A stretch of DNA of 64,000 bases from Vibrio gigantis (GTDB lineage Bacteria; Pseudomonadota; Gammaproteobacteria; Enterobacterales; Vibrionaceae), in contig NZ_AP025492.1 of the NCBI RefSeq assembly GCF_024347515.1, forward strand, positions 1,922,001-1,986,000. Direction: 5' to 3'. Each line of letters opens with the position of its first letter. Positions within the stretch are counted from its first letter, which is position 1. A program made the translations under genes and the position numbers. The notes below the pieces were generated by a model. It made no database searches. It had not been told where the DNA came from and saw only the letters and a program-made list of their open reading frames with translations. Below are positions 29,972-38,181 of this stretch, piece by piece.

Positions 29972-30006
29972 AAAATCCCTACCAGCTTTGCTTGTGGGGA
30001 TTTTTT
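29972..30006 (+). terminator. Terminator of the first symporter gene
   Basis: AAAATCCC pairs with GGGGATTTT around a structured loop, followed by T6. Confidence 0.8.
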
Positions 30007-30021
30007 GTCTGAATTGTTAGG

Positions 30022-30186
30022 CTACTCGCTATCTTCAATACCCTTCTCGCTCTTTTCAGAATCATGCTCAATTTTCACACAACGACCCAATTCTTCTACT
30101 TCGATCATCTTTTTTTCCGCTAATGGCGAGTTACAATCATCGAAGCAATAAGCTACGGTGCAATTCTCACAAAGATACTCTGGCAT
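30022..30186 (-). CDS. Small acidic cysteine-containing protein
   Basis: 54 residues from the ATG at 30186, which has GGATGGAG directly upstream; a longer start at 30231 has none. The sequence MPEYLCENCTVAYCFDDCNS shows four cysteines in a C-x2-C-x5-C-x3-C spacing, which could bind a metal, followed by an acidic, charged tail. No family is recognised. About 323 bases upstream (30187-30509) contain only the terminator of the coiled-coil gene and the presumed promoter. Confidence 0.6.
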   Translation of the reverse strand: MPEYLCENCTVAYCFDDCNSPLAEKKMIEVEELGRCVKIEHDSEKSEKGIEDSE

Positions 30187-30431
30187 CACTCCATCCCTCG
30201 TGTTCGAAGCGGTCAAAATGCAAGTTAGCAATTGACTGCGTGCTCATCCTGAACATCACTATTATGCAGCGACTCTGATCCAAAAAAATGTATGCAAAGT
30301 CATTTAATAGACAACAAGTAACATATCATTGTGGTTATACGCAGCTATTCACAAATACCTAAGTAAACAATGAAAAGAATCAAATAATCAATAATGAGAA
30401 AGCGACGACTCTTTGATCTCGAGAAAAAGCA

Positions 30432-30465
30432 AAACGCCCACATTACGTGTGTGATGTGGGCGTTT
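30432..30465 (-). terminator. Terminator of the coiled-coil membrane protein gene
   Basis: Perfect 12-bp stem AAACGCCCACAT / ATGTGGGCGTTT with a 10-base loop, T-rich on the minus strand, 45 bases after the stop at 30510. Confidence 0.85.
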
Positions 30466-30509
30466 GAATCTTGACTGTAAACTAACTGTAGGTTGGATAA
30501 GCTATTCGC

Positions 30510-31244
30510 TTATAAACCCATCTCTTCGGTTAGCGTTTTGATTTGCTTGAGATCCATGGTGTGAACTTCAATCATTTGTCGGATATCACTTAGACGAGAG
30601 TTCGCGTTATCTTGCTTCTCACAAGCGTCAGACTTCGCGTCCCAAGACGTACCATCTAAGAACACATCACACGCTTTCTTCAATGATCCTAGGTTCTGCT
30701 CAATGGTATCTCTTTCTTTCTCAAGCTTTTCTAGCTCTTGAGATATTTGTAATTCTTTTCGGAAAAGCTCGCGAGAACGCTCAAACAAGGTCGACTGCAT
30801 ATCCGCCTGACGGTTTAGCTTTTGATTATCTTGCTCAGTTTTATCGAGCGTATGCTTTTGTTCGTTTAACTGTTGTTCTAGCGAGTAATTCGCCTTCTCT
30901 AAAACTGCAGATTGCTTCGCTAACTCTTGGAGTTCTTTTTGGTGCTCTTCCGCTTGTTTTGCTAGTGCAACTTCTACTTTTGCGTCGATCTCGGTATCGA
31001 CTTTTGCCACCTTAGCTTCAACCGACGTCATCAATTCTGTTTTACTGTCGCGCACTTCTTGGTAACGGGTTTCGAGTACCTGATAAGTGGACTCCCACTT
31101 CGAAGCCGTCACTGTAGAACCGATTAAGCCACCCAGAGCTAAACCTATAACCGCAGCAATGCCTATATACAGTTGACTGCGCTTATCGCGTTCCTCAATA
31201 ACAACCACTTCATCTTGTTCGCTTTGTCCAGATTGCTGGTTCAC
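30510..31244 (-). CDS. Membrane-anchored coiled-coil protein
   Basis: 244 residues. A short charged cytoplasmic tail is followed by one membrane helix (LYIGIAAVIGLALGGLIGS, about 25-46) and then about 150 residues of coiled coil rich in Glu, Gln, Lys and Leu, ending in a small cysteine-containing segment (KACDVFLDG, DACEKQ). The topology suggests a periplasmic coiled coil. Function is unknown; such proteins are sometimes named as chromosome partition-like, without evidence. Single gene with its own terminator. Confidence 0.75.
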   Translation of the reverse strand: MNQQSGQSEQDEVVVIEERDKRSQLYIGIAAVIGLALGGLIGSTVTASKWESTYQVLETRYQEVRDSKTELMTSVEAKVAKVDTEIDAKVEVALAKQAEEHQKELQELAKQSAVLEKANYSLEQQLNEQKHTLDKTEQDNQKLNRQADMQSTLFERSRELFRKELQISQELEKLEKERDTIEQNLGSLKKACDVFLDGTSWDAKSDACEKQDNANSRLSDIRQMIEVHTMDLKQIKTLTEEMGL

Positions 31245-31364
31245 TAGCGGGTACTCCCAAAAATTTGTTTAACGTTACGCAGTCACTAATTCTACGGCCA
31301 GTTACACCTTTGCTTAAGTCTTAAGCTTTGCTAACTCGTCCATAGTAACTTGCCACAGACAGAT

Positions 31365-31523
31365 TTAACGAGTTAACTCTGAAATCATCAGGCTGGCAGT
31401 ATATAAAAGGAAGCTGCTGACGATAACTATCACTACCCCTTTTTGCAGTTTTTCGTTTGTCCTGTAACGAAATAGTACAAATGCCAAAGCCAATAAAAAA
31501 ACAATCGCTATTAGTCGAGTCAT
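31365..31523 (-). CDS. Small two-helix membrane protein
   Basis: 52 residues from the ATG at 31523, chosen because AAGGAGGAG lies just upstream; the open frame to 31595 includes that ribosome binding site as codons and is therefore not the start. Two hydrophobic segments (MTRLIAIVFLLALAFVLFRY and GVVIVIVSSFLLYTASLMIS) flank a short basic loop. No family is recognised. Confidence 0.72.
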   Translation of the reverse strand: MTRLIAIVFLLALAFVLFRYRTNEKLQKGVVIVIVSSFLLYTASLMISELTR

Positions 31524-31710
31524 AACTCCTCCTTGTTTCTCTATTTTATACCATTTAAATAAGCAAGTTACGTCAGAGACTCGTTGTTTGATCATTTAGT
31601 TGAACAACATTTGTTCAAACAGATATTTTGTAGCTGACATCACATTTTATATGTTCTAGGATACGTCTACAGATTACCTGATAAGTCAGGTAATTGTTCC
31701 AATGAAGACT

Positions 31711-31941
31711 GCAGGAGAGTGGCTTTTAACTAAAACTTAACATTTAGTTAGATAAACCCGCCGAAGAAGTAAATCTTTCAGGTGCTTTATGCTGGAGAAA
31801 TCCAGAAAAGTGAGGACTGTCGTTGGAGGAACCTCTGGAGAGAACCGTTAGATCGGTCGCCGAAGGAGCAAGCTTAGTGCCCGTTACTTATCTATAAGTG
31901 ATTCGCTAAGTGAAACTCTCAGGCAAAAGGACAGAGGAGTG
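31711..31941 (+). ncRNA. Tandem glycine riboswitch
   Basis: Two adjacent glycine aptamers. The first (about 31711-31822) has GGAGAG, CCGCCGAAGAAGTAAATC and TTTCAGG, and ends GAGGACTGTC. The second (about 31823-31941) has CCTCTGGAGAG, CGCCGAAGGAGCAAGC, CTCTCAGGCAAAAGGACAG. These are the conserved blocks of the family, and the linker GGAGGAACCTCTGGAGAG matches the well-studied Vibrio cholerae VC1422 tandem element as I remember it. It precedes a symporter of the same family as VC1422, so glycine controls import here. Confidence 0.95.
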
Positions 31942-32041
31942 GAAAGCAACAGCCTTAATTAACAAAAGAATTCTATCTAGAAATCCGTATGTATTAAGTA
32001 GTGCTCCTGATCCCTGTGATCTGCACTGCCTTCCCTCTTCT

Positions 32042-32065
32042 CCTTAAATTTTTAATTTATTAAGG
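32042..32065 (+). promoter_or_regulatory. Hairpin that could hide the symporter ribosome binding site
   Basis: CCTTAA (32042-32047) can pair with TTAAGG (32060-32065), and AAGGGG is the ribosome binding site eight bases before the ATG at 32073. This fits a translational switch downstream of the glycine riboswitch. The pairing is short and AT-rich. Confidence 0.4.
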
Positions 32066-32072
32066 GGAATCT

Positions 32073-33443
32073 ATGAACCACCTACAAGCTACACTACAAA
32101 CCATCAACCAATTCGTTTGGGGACCACCACTGCTTATTCTGCTAGTGGGTACAGGTATCTACTTTACTTTTCGCTTAGGCCTACTCCAGTTTAGACACCT
32201 CCCAACCGCGCTAAAAATGGTATTCAGCAAAGACAAATCTGGTACGGGTGACGTATCAAGTTTTGCCGCTTTGTGTACCGCGCTTTCCGCAACCATTGGT
32301 ACAGGTAACATCGTTGGTGTAGCGACCGCAATCAAGATTGGTGGCCCTGGTGCCCTATTCTGGATGTGGCTTGCCGCTGTATTTGGTATGGCGACCAAAT
32401 ACGCAGAATGTCTACTTGCTGTTAAGTACCGCAGAACCGATAGCAATGGCGAAATGGTTGGCGGCCCTATGTACTACCTTCAATACGGAGTGGGCTCACG
32501 AATCTTGGCGGTAATGTTCGCTGTTTTCGCGCTCGGTGTTGCTTGCTTCGGTATTGGTACCTTCCCACAGGTAAACGCTATCTTAGACGCAACTCAAATC
32601 TCATTTGGCGCTTCGCGTGAAATGTCAGCGGTTGTTCTCACAATATTAGTGGCGGTTGTAACCCTTGGCGGTATTCAATCTATCGCTAAGGTGGCAGGGA
32701 AAGTCGTTCCTACGATGGCGGTTATGTACGTCGTCGCATGTTTAAGCGTTCTGGTTTCAAATGCAGACCAGCTATTGAATGCCATTACCCTTGTTGTTAC
32801 CTCTGCGTTTACCAACACAGCAGCAACAGGCGGTTTCTTTGGTGCGAGCATCATGCTTGCCATCCAATCTGGTATTGCTCGTGGTGTATTCTCTAACGAG
32901 TCAGGCCTAGGTAGTGCTCCAATGGCTGCGGCGGCTGCAAAAACAGATTCATGCGTAAAACAAGGTCTTGTCTCTATGACGGGCACCTTCTTCGATACCA
33001 TCATCATTTGTACAATGACAGGTTTGGCGCTTATCTTAACGGGCGCTTGGCAAACTGACCTGTCTGGTGCTGCGATGACCACTCATGCATTCGCCGTTGG
33101 TTTGAATGCAGACACCCTTGGCCCTATGTTGGTTTCTGTTGGCCTGATCTTCTTTGCGTTTACAACAATTTTAGGCTGGAACTACTACGGTGAGCGCTGC
33201 GTTGTGTTCTTACTAGGTACCAAAGCAGTATTGCCTTACAAGATAATATTCATCGCATTAGTCGCTTCTGGAGCGTTTCTAAAGCTCGATATGATCTGGA
33301 TAATGGCCGATATCGTGAATGGCCTAATGGCAATTCCAAACTTAATCGGACTGATCCTACTGCGCCACGTTGTTATCGAAGAAACCAAGTTATTCTTCAA
33401 ACCTTTAACGTCTTCAAAGGATTGTGAAGCTGTTAAAGCGTAA
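32073..33443 (+). CDS. Sodium:alanine/glycine symporter (AGCS), riboswitch-controlled
   Basis: 456 residues with about 11 helices. AGCS signatures are SFAALCTALSATIGTGNIVGVATA near residue 65 and SGIARGVFSNESGLGSAPMAAAAAK near 265. The glycine riboswitch directly upstream makes glycine the likely main substrate or regulator. It is a distant paralogue of the symporter at 28331 and lacks that protein's signal-like N-terminus. AAGGGG is the ribosome binding site. Confidence 0.94.
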   Translation: MNHLQATLQTINQFVWGPPLLILLVGTGIYFTFRLGLLQFRHLPTALKMVFSKDKSGTGDVSSFAALCTALSATIGTGNIVGVATAIKIGGPGALFWMWLAAVFGMATKYAECLLAVKYRRTDSNGEMVGGPMYYLQYGVGSRILAVMFAVFALGVACFGIGTFPQVNAILDATQISFGASREMSAVVLTILVAVVTLGGIQSIAKVAGKVVPTMAVMYVVACLSVLVSNADQLLNAITLVVTSAFTNTAATGGFFGASIMLAIQSGIARGVFSNESGLGSAPMAAAAAKTDSCVKQGLVSMTGTFFDTIIICTMTGLALILTGAWQTDLSGAAMTTHAFAVGLNADTLGPMLVSVGLIFFAFTTILGWNYYGERCVVFLLGTKAVLPYKIIFIALVASGAFLKLDMIWIMADIVNGLMAIPNLIGLILLRHVVIEETKLFFKPLTSSKDCEAVKA

Positions 33444-33460
33444 TCGAAACTGATTGAACC

Positions 33461-33489
33461 AAAGCCCGCACTCAAGTGCGGGCTTTTTT
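33461..33489 (+). terminator. Terminator of the glycine symporter gene
   Basis: Self-complementary AAAGCCCGCACT / AGTGCGGGCTTT followed by T5. Confidence 0.92.
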
Positions 33490-33834
33490 ATACCCATTCG
33501 ATACTTAAACTGACTAAATTATTACTATCGTATACCCACAAATAAAATAAGATATTTATTCGACCGTTGTTCTAATTAAATTAGACACAAAAATTAAGCC
33601 AATGGCCTCTATTTAAAAACTCCCTAATAAAATCAAAACTTAATTAGATGTTACTTATATTTAACAGATTGTGACTAGATAGCAGAGTTTCTTTCATAAA
33701 AAATGAAGATTGCTTTTGTTTTAACCACGCAAAAACACACCAGAATAAAACATGTGACTTTAATTCATATAATAGTCAGTTTATAGTCATCTAAATTGTT
33801 GAGAGAATTATAATAAAAATAAAACGTTGGCTAT
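33490..33834. promoter_or_regulatory. Upstream region of the ToxR-like gene
   Basis: 345 bases, very AT-rich. It holds the promoter of the regulator operon; no operator could be singled out. Confidence 0.35.
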
Positions 33835-34641
33835 ATGATCAGATTTGACCCGATTAAAAACCGTATTTATAACGACGAACGTTCTATTAAAATAGGATAT
33901 CGTGAAACTCGCGTTTTAGAGTTATTACTTAAAAACTCACCCGAGATTGTGAACAAACAAGATATTATTAGTTTCGCATGGGGAAGCGAGTTCATTGGGG
34001 ATACGTCACTTGCGAAATGTATCAGTTTGCTTCGCCAAGGATTTGTTAAACTTGGCATCAGAGAAACACCCATCGTCACAGTGCCAAAGGTCGGTTACCG
34101 CCTCATCGACGAATGCGTCTTCATCGACTCGCAACCACAAAGCGAAACCACTCTTCCTCTCACTCCTGTCAGCGACCAAGGTCCGGTCGTTCACAGTAGT
34201 ATTGGTGTCTCTATTTCCAGCAACCATACAACTGAATCCAAATCGACTTCACTTACTTACTCTCAGGTCAGCTTATACAAAAACAGGATGTGTTATTTCA
34301 TAACGGGTTGTTTACTGTTGTCCTCGGCATTATTGGCTTTTGCTAAGGTTCACGATAAAAGCCTTGGGGATATCACGCCCTTTAACCGGCTTAATGAACA
34401 ATGGGTTGGGCAGGTCCAAGTTTTTCAGGAAACAGAAGTGTCCTTGAGCCCAGAACTAGAGGCTATTCTCTACAAATACCAATGTGATTGCGTGGCATAC
34501 ATCAGCGATGAGCCCGGCTATTCAGAACTCTCCATACTCAACAAGACGACACGTCAGTCCATCAATATCTTTTACACAGCCACGCAATTAGATCGAGCGA
34601 GTGAAGAGATAAAATTATTCCTAAAGAGAGGCCAATTATGA
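33835..34641 (+). CDS. ToxR/VtrA-like membrane-bound transcription activator
   Basis: 268 residues. Residues 5-92 form an OmpR/ToxR-type winged helix (recognition region SLAKCISLLRQGF, wing VTVPKVGYRLID). A Ser/Thr-rich linker leads to one membrane helix (about 152-171) and a periplasmic domain of about 95 residues with a CDC motif (217-219). This is the layout of ToxR, TcpP and VtrA, one-component regulators that act from the membrane. The stop overlaps the next gene, a small membrane-anchored periplasmic protein, by four bases, as in VtrA-VtrC of Vibrio parahaemolyticus, where the pair senses bile salts. The aerolysin gene 0.5 kb downstream is the obvious target (inference). Confidence 0.85.
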   Translation: MIRFDPIKNRIYNDERSIKIGYRETRVLELLLKNSPEIVNKQDIISFAWGSEFIGDTSLAKCISLLRQGFVKLGIRETPIVTVPKVGYRLIDECVFIDSQPQSETTLPLTPVSDQGPVVHSSIGVSISSNHTTESKSTSLTYSQVSLYKNRMCYFITGCLLLSSALLAFAKVHDKSLGDITPFNRLNEQWVGQVQVFQETEVSLSPELEAILYKYQCDCVAYISDEPGYSELSILNKTTRQSINIFYTATQLDRASEEIKLFLKRGQL

Positions 34642-35099
34642 TGCCATTTGTAGCTCTGTTTTCCTCGTTAGCGTTATTGATTGGTATATGGAGTATTCCT
34701 TCTGCTCCCCCCCAAGAAGAGCACCGTTATCAACATAGCGTGGTAGATCTTGTGTTAGATGGAAATGTATTACGGACCGATGGACTCACCAAAATAAGTG
34801 ATAACGAGGTTCTACACCTAATGTCCGTCCAAGATGACAGCATGCCCGACCCGATTGTTCTACGGTTTAGAGGTGAGGCTGGCCCTTCTCAATCCCTATT
34901 CTTTTCAATAGCTGGTACTATCGACTTAGTCTCCGTGCAAAAAATAAACAAAGCGATGAATGATAGCTTATTGTCGCCCTACCTGCTTATCAACAATGAC
35001 CCTTTAACACTGAAGGTTGATATATTAAGCTCAAATGATCTGTTTGCGATCATTCGGACATGTAATAATGGAAGAACACAACTGTTGGCTAAACGATAA
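34638..35099 (+). CDS. VtrC/ToxS-like periplasmic partner protein
   Basis: 153 residues. One N-terminal membrane helix (MMPFVALFSSLALLIGIWSI) is followed by a periplasmic domain with alternating beta strands and a single cysteine (IRTCNNG). Size, topology and the four-base overlap with the ToxR-like gene match VtrC (about 160 residues) and, more loosely, ToxS. Sequence similarity to either is not obvious by eye, as expected, since these partners diverge quickly. It should form an obligate periplasmic complex with the upstream protein, possibly binding a bile salt or other lipid (inference). Confidence 0.7.
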   Translation: MMPFVALFSSLALLIGIWSIPSAPPQEEHRYQHSVVDLVLDGNVLRTDGLTKISDNEVLHLMSVQDDSMPDPIVLRFRGEAGPSQSLFFSIAGTIDLVSVQKINKAMNDSLLSPYLLINNDPLTLKVDILSSNDLFAIIRTCNNGRTQLLAKR

Positions 35100-35648
35100 T
35101 TTGTCGCCGTTTCGCCACCAGTTAAATTCACTTTATTTTAATTAACATCGTTCTGAATATTACACATAAAAAATGGATGGTTATATTTATTAGTGCATCA
35201 ATAAATATCTCTTAATTTTTGAATGTTCAATTAATCGAATGTTTAAAACAACGGATTAAATTTAAGCATCCAGTCTCATTCACCGCTTCACTGTTGATAT
35301 TTACATCAAATAAAAACGATGTGAATAATATGTCTGCTCTCGTACTTAACCATTCATTTCACTCGCGATAGACCACGTCAAAAGCTATTTGACGTTAATG
35401 TATCAATCATAACTCCTCATTTTTCTAAAAACGATTTGAGCCCCATCAAACAATTTACGTTTAGTTGCATACACTTTCACCTTAAAAATACTAATAACAA
35501 TATAACCAATTGAATTAACTTGGTAATTTAATTCAACCCTTTTCAGTATCTATCTATTTATCAACATGAAAAAGTGAACTTGTCTTGTTAACTGCACGGC
35601 ACACAAAACATTATCAAAATAGAAAAATTACAAATGAGGGAATTGTTA
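35100..35648. promoter_or_regulatory. Promoter region of the aerolysin gene
   Basis: 549 AT-rich bases. GAATGTT occurs twice (35221-35227, 35237-35243), and TTACATC (35301-35307) is nearly inverted by GATGTGA (35318-35324). These are candidate sites for the ToxR-like regulator, but nothing proves it. No terminator is obvious after 35099. Confidence 0.4.
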
Positions 35649-37124
35649 ATGATCACAGTAAACAGAAGTCTCTTAGCAACCGCAGTGTTGTCTGTTCTAT
35701 CAACCGGTGTAAACGCAAAGATTTACCCAGACCAAATAGTGTTTGACCAACTTGGTGAAGATGTATGTCGCTCTGGCTATCGCCCGTTAGACCGTTATGA
35801 AGCCGAAGAGCAGAAGAGTGCTTTGGTTGCTCGTATGGGCACTTGGCAGATCACCGGGTTAAAAGGAAACTGGGTGATCATGGGACCTGGTTATCATGGC
35901 GAAATTAAACAATCAAGCAGTGGGTCAACGTTCTGTTATCCAAACAACGACCAATCTGAAATCCCTAACTATTCCGCGAAATCGGTTCAGGAAGGTAGCG
36001 AAATCGATGTTCAGTATGAATTAGTGAACAACCGTAACGACTTTGTTCGCCCATTAAGCTACTTAGCCCACAATCTAGGTTACGCTTGGGTTGGAGGTAA
36101 TAACAGTCAGTACGTTGGCGAAGACATGACGATAAAGCGCTCTGGCGACAGCTGGGTAATACAAGGAAATAACAATGGTTCTTGTAGTGGCTATCGATGT
36201 GGGGAAAAAACCAAAATCACTGTCGACAATTTTGCCTACACCGTTAACGATGACAACTTTTGGCATGGTGATGTTGTCGAGTCAGATCGTGAACTAGTGA
36301 AAACGGTTTACGCGACGGCAAGAAACAACAGCAATATCGCGCAACAAGTGGTGGTCGACCTAAAAGTAGACGAATCAACAAACTGGTCGAAAACGAACAG
36401 TTATGGGTTCTCACAGAGCGTTCAAACAGAGAACACTTTCAAATGGCCTTTGGTTGGCGAAACTAAGCTCACCGTTAAGTTCGAAGCCAACCAAAGCTTT
36501 GCTGAAACCAACGGCAACTCCACTAGCGAGCAAGTAACACTTCAAGCTCGTCCTATGGTTCCAGCAAACTCAGAGCTACCGATTCGAGTTGAGCTGTATC
36601 GTTCAAGTATCTCTTACCCGTACCGATTCAACGCTGATATTAGCTACGATGTTGAATTCAATGGCTTCCTTCGTTGGGGTGGCAACGCGTGGCACTCCCA
36701 TCCAGATAACCGCCCGTACAAGGCTCATACCTTCACGATGGGTCGTGGTAGCAGCGAATCTGCCGACATTCGCTACCAATGGGATCACCGTTACATCCCA
36801 GGTGAAACAAAATGGTGGGATTGGGGCTGGGCGATTAAAGAAGCTGGCTTATCAAGCATGCAATACGCGACTGGCGGAAGCTTGCGCCCATTCCACTCTT
36901 ACGTGTCTGGTGATTTCTACGCTGAATCTCAATTTGCCGGCACCATTGAGATTGGCCAAGCGACACCGATTGCCAACAATCTACGCAGCAAAAGAAGTAC
37001 TGATTCCGTCAACGAAACTACTGAGCGCATTGGCGACATCGAAGTCACCACCAACTTTAACGCAGATGAGTTGAGTGATTTAGGTTTCGAGGGTGCTGAG
37101 ATGAACATTAGCGTTGTTGAATAA
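35649..37124 (+). CDS. Proaerolysin family pore-forming toxin
   Basis: 491 residues from the ATG at 35649, chosen because GAGGG lies eight bases upstream; an earlier ATG at 35634 is weaker. The signal peptide ends near residue 23 (GVNA-KIYPDQ). The whole chain follows Aeromonas preproaerolysin (493 residues): GWVIMGPGY-type GNWVIMGPGYHGEIK, YLAHNLGYAWVGGNNSQYVG, FKWPLVGETKL, FLRWGGNAWHSHPDNRP, YIPGETKWWDWGWAI and the four disulfide cysteines (near residues 40, 96 and the GSCSGYRCG pair). The activation loop has R446-S-K-R449 before STDSV, a furin-like site in the place where aerolysin is cleaved. It is secreted as a protoxin, binds GPI-anchored proteins and makes heptameric pores. Aerolysin-like toxin has been reported in Vibrio splendidus. 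Confidence 0.96.
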   Translation: MITVNRSLLATAVLSVLSTGVNAKIYPDQIVFDQLGEDVCRSGYRPLDRYEAEEQKSALVARMGTWQITGLKGNWVIMGPGYHGEIKQSSSGSTFCYPNNDQSEIPNYSAKSVQEGSEIDVQYELVNNRNDFVRPLSYLAHNLGYAWVGGNNSQYVGEDMTIKRSGDSWVIQGNNNGSCSGYRCGEKTKITVDNFAYTVNDDNFWHGDVVESDRELVKTVYATARNNSNIAQQVVVDLKVDESTNWSKTNSYGFSQSVQTENTFKWPLVGETKLTVKFEANQSFAETNGNSTSEQVTLQARPMVPANSELPIRVELYRSSISYPYRFNADISYDVEFNGFLRWGGNAWHSHPDNRPYKAHTFTMGRGSSESADIRYQWDHRYIPGETKWWDWGWAIKEAGLSSMQYATGGSLRPFHSYVSGDFYAESQFAGTIEIGQATPIANNLRSKRSTDSVNETTERIGDIEVTTNFNADELSDLGFEGAEMNISVVE

Positions 37125-37182
37125 CACAATGGCTCACCTCTAATATTCGATTTGCCAAAACACTCGATTTACCATACAGACA

Positions 37183-37208
37183 AAAGCCCACGACAGGTCG
37201 TGGGCTTT
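37183..37208. terminator. Bidirectional terminator
   Basis: Inverted repeat AAAGCCCACGAC / GTCGTGGGCTTT between the convergent aerolysin and LysE-family genes. Confidence 0.88.
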
Positions 37209-37240
37209 CATATATTCATGTTCAAGTAGAAAACAGTGAA

Positions 37241-37876
37241 CTACATAGGCTCTTCCATTAAAAGCTTAACGCCTAGCCCCACTAGTACCATGCCAGTCAC
37301 GCCTTCCATCCACTTCATAAAACTCGCATTCTTGAGCAAGTTTTTAGCCGAGTTCAATGCACCAGCTAAACCACATTGCCACACCATCGCAATCATAAAG
37401 TGGACTGAAGCCATCAACATAGATTGCAATAAAGGCGAGCCTTCAGGGTTTACAAATTGAGGCAGAAAAGCCAAATAGAAAACCGCTGTTTTCGGGTTAA
37501 GCACATTAGATAAGAAACCTTCACGCAAAGAACGTTTTGCACTGTAAGCTTGATGAGCTTGCTCGCCAACCTTCAGACCGCCGCCATTTTTCATCAAAGC
37601 TCGTAAACTGCTTAAGCCAAGCCAGATTAGGTAAACTGCACCCACCATTTTAACTGCTTGAAAGAGTTCAGCGGACTGAGCAAGGATTGCAGAAATACCC
37701 ACCGCAGAGAAAAAAGCGTGCACATACAATCCGCTACAAATACCAAAGCTGGTCATCACACCGTCAGATAAGCCAGATCGACTGGTGTTGCGAATCACCA
37801 ATGCCGTATCTAAACCCGGCGTTAGCGTTAAAATAGTGATGGCAATCAGAAATGCCTCAAAGTTCAAAATATCCAT
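37241..37876 (-). CDS. LysE family amino acid exporter
   Basis: 211 residues from the ATG at 37876; the frame is open 35 codons further but that part is not membrane-like. The start MDILNFEAFLIAITILTLTP with GLDTALVIRNTSRSG is the classic RhtB/LysE pattern, followed by six helices and NPKTAVFYLAFLPQFVNPEG. Members export amino acids such as homoserine, threonine or lysine. The substrate is not evident. Divergent from the M32 carboxypeptidase gene; the 305 bases between them (37877-38181) must hold both promoters. Confidence 0.92.
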   Translation of the reverse strand: MDILNFEAFLIAITILTLTPGLDTALVIRNTSRSGLSDGVMTSFGICSGLYVHAFFSAVGISAILAQSAELFQAVKMVGAVYLIWLGLSSLRALMKNGGGLKVGEQAHQAYSAKRSLREGFLSNVLNPKTAVFYLAFLPQFVNPEGSPLLQSMLMASVHFMIAMVWQCGLAGALNSAKNLLKNASFMKWMEGVTGMVLVGLGVKLLMEEPM

Positions 37877-38181
37877 ATCATTGTCATTCTTGTTCAGCGA
37901 TCTATCATCAATACCGTGTATCTGAACAATTCGCAAGCAACAATTGCCACCAGCTATACAAGTCACTGATTTTGTGCACAATGGTACAGTTTAATTTGTT
38001 AACAAATAGTAAATTACTGGCATATCACTGCCCTACCTTGTTTAGGCTATATCTTCTACTGAGAAGAACAGCCTCAGAAACAAAGTGAAGTGACCAACTT
38101 CAAAGTACTAAACATCGAGATGCCCCTTAAACTGATGCAGCCTTATGGGTCATTTAAAGAAACCAAACTAAGAGTAGTCAA

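Noticed and set aside
35634..35648. Earlier ATG of the aerolysin gene
   Set aside because: It puts the ribosome binding site inside the coding region and spoils the signal peptide.
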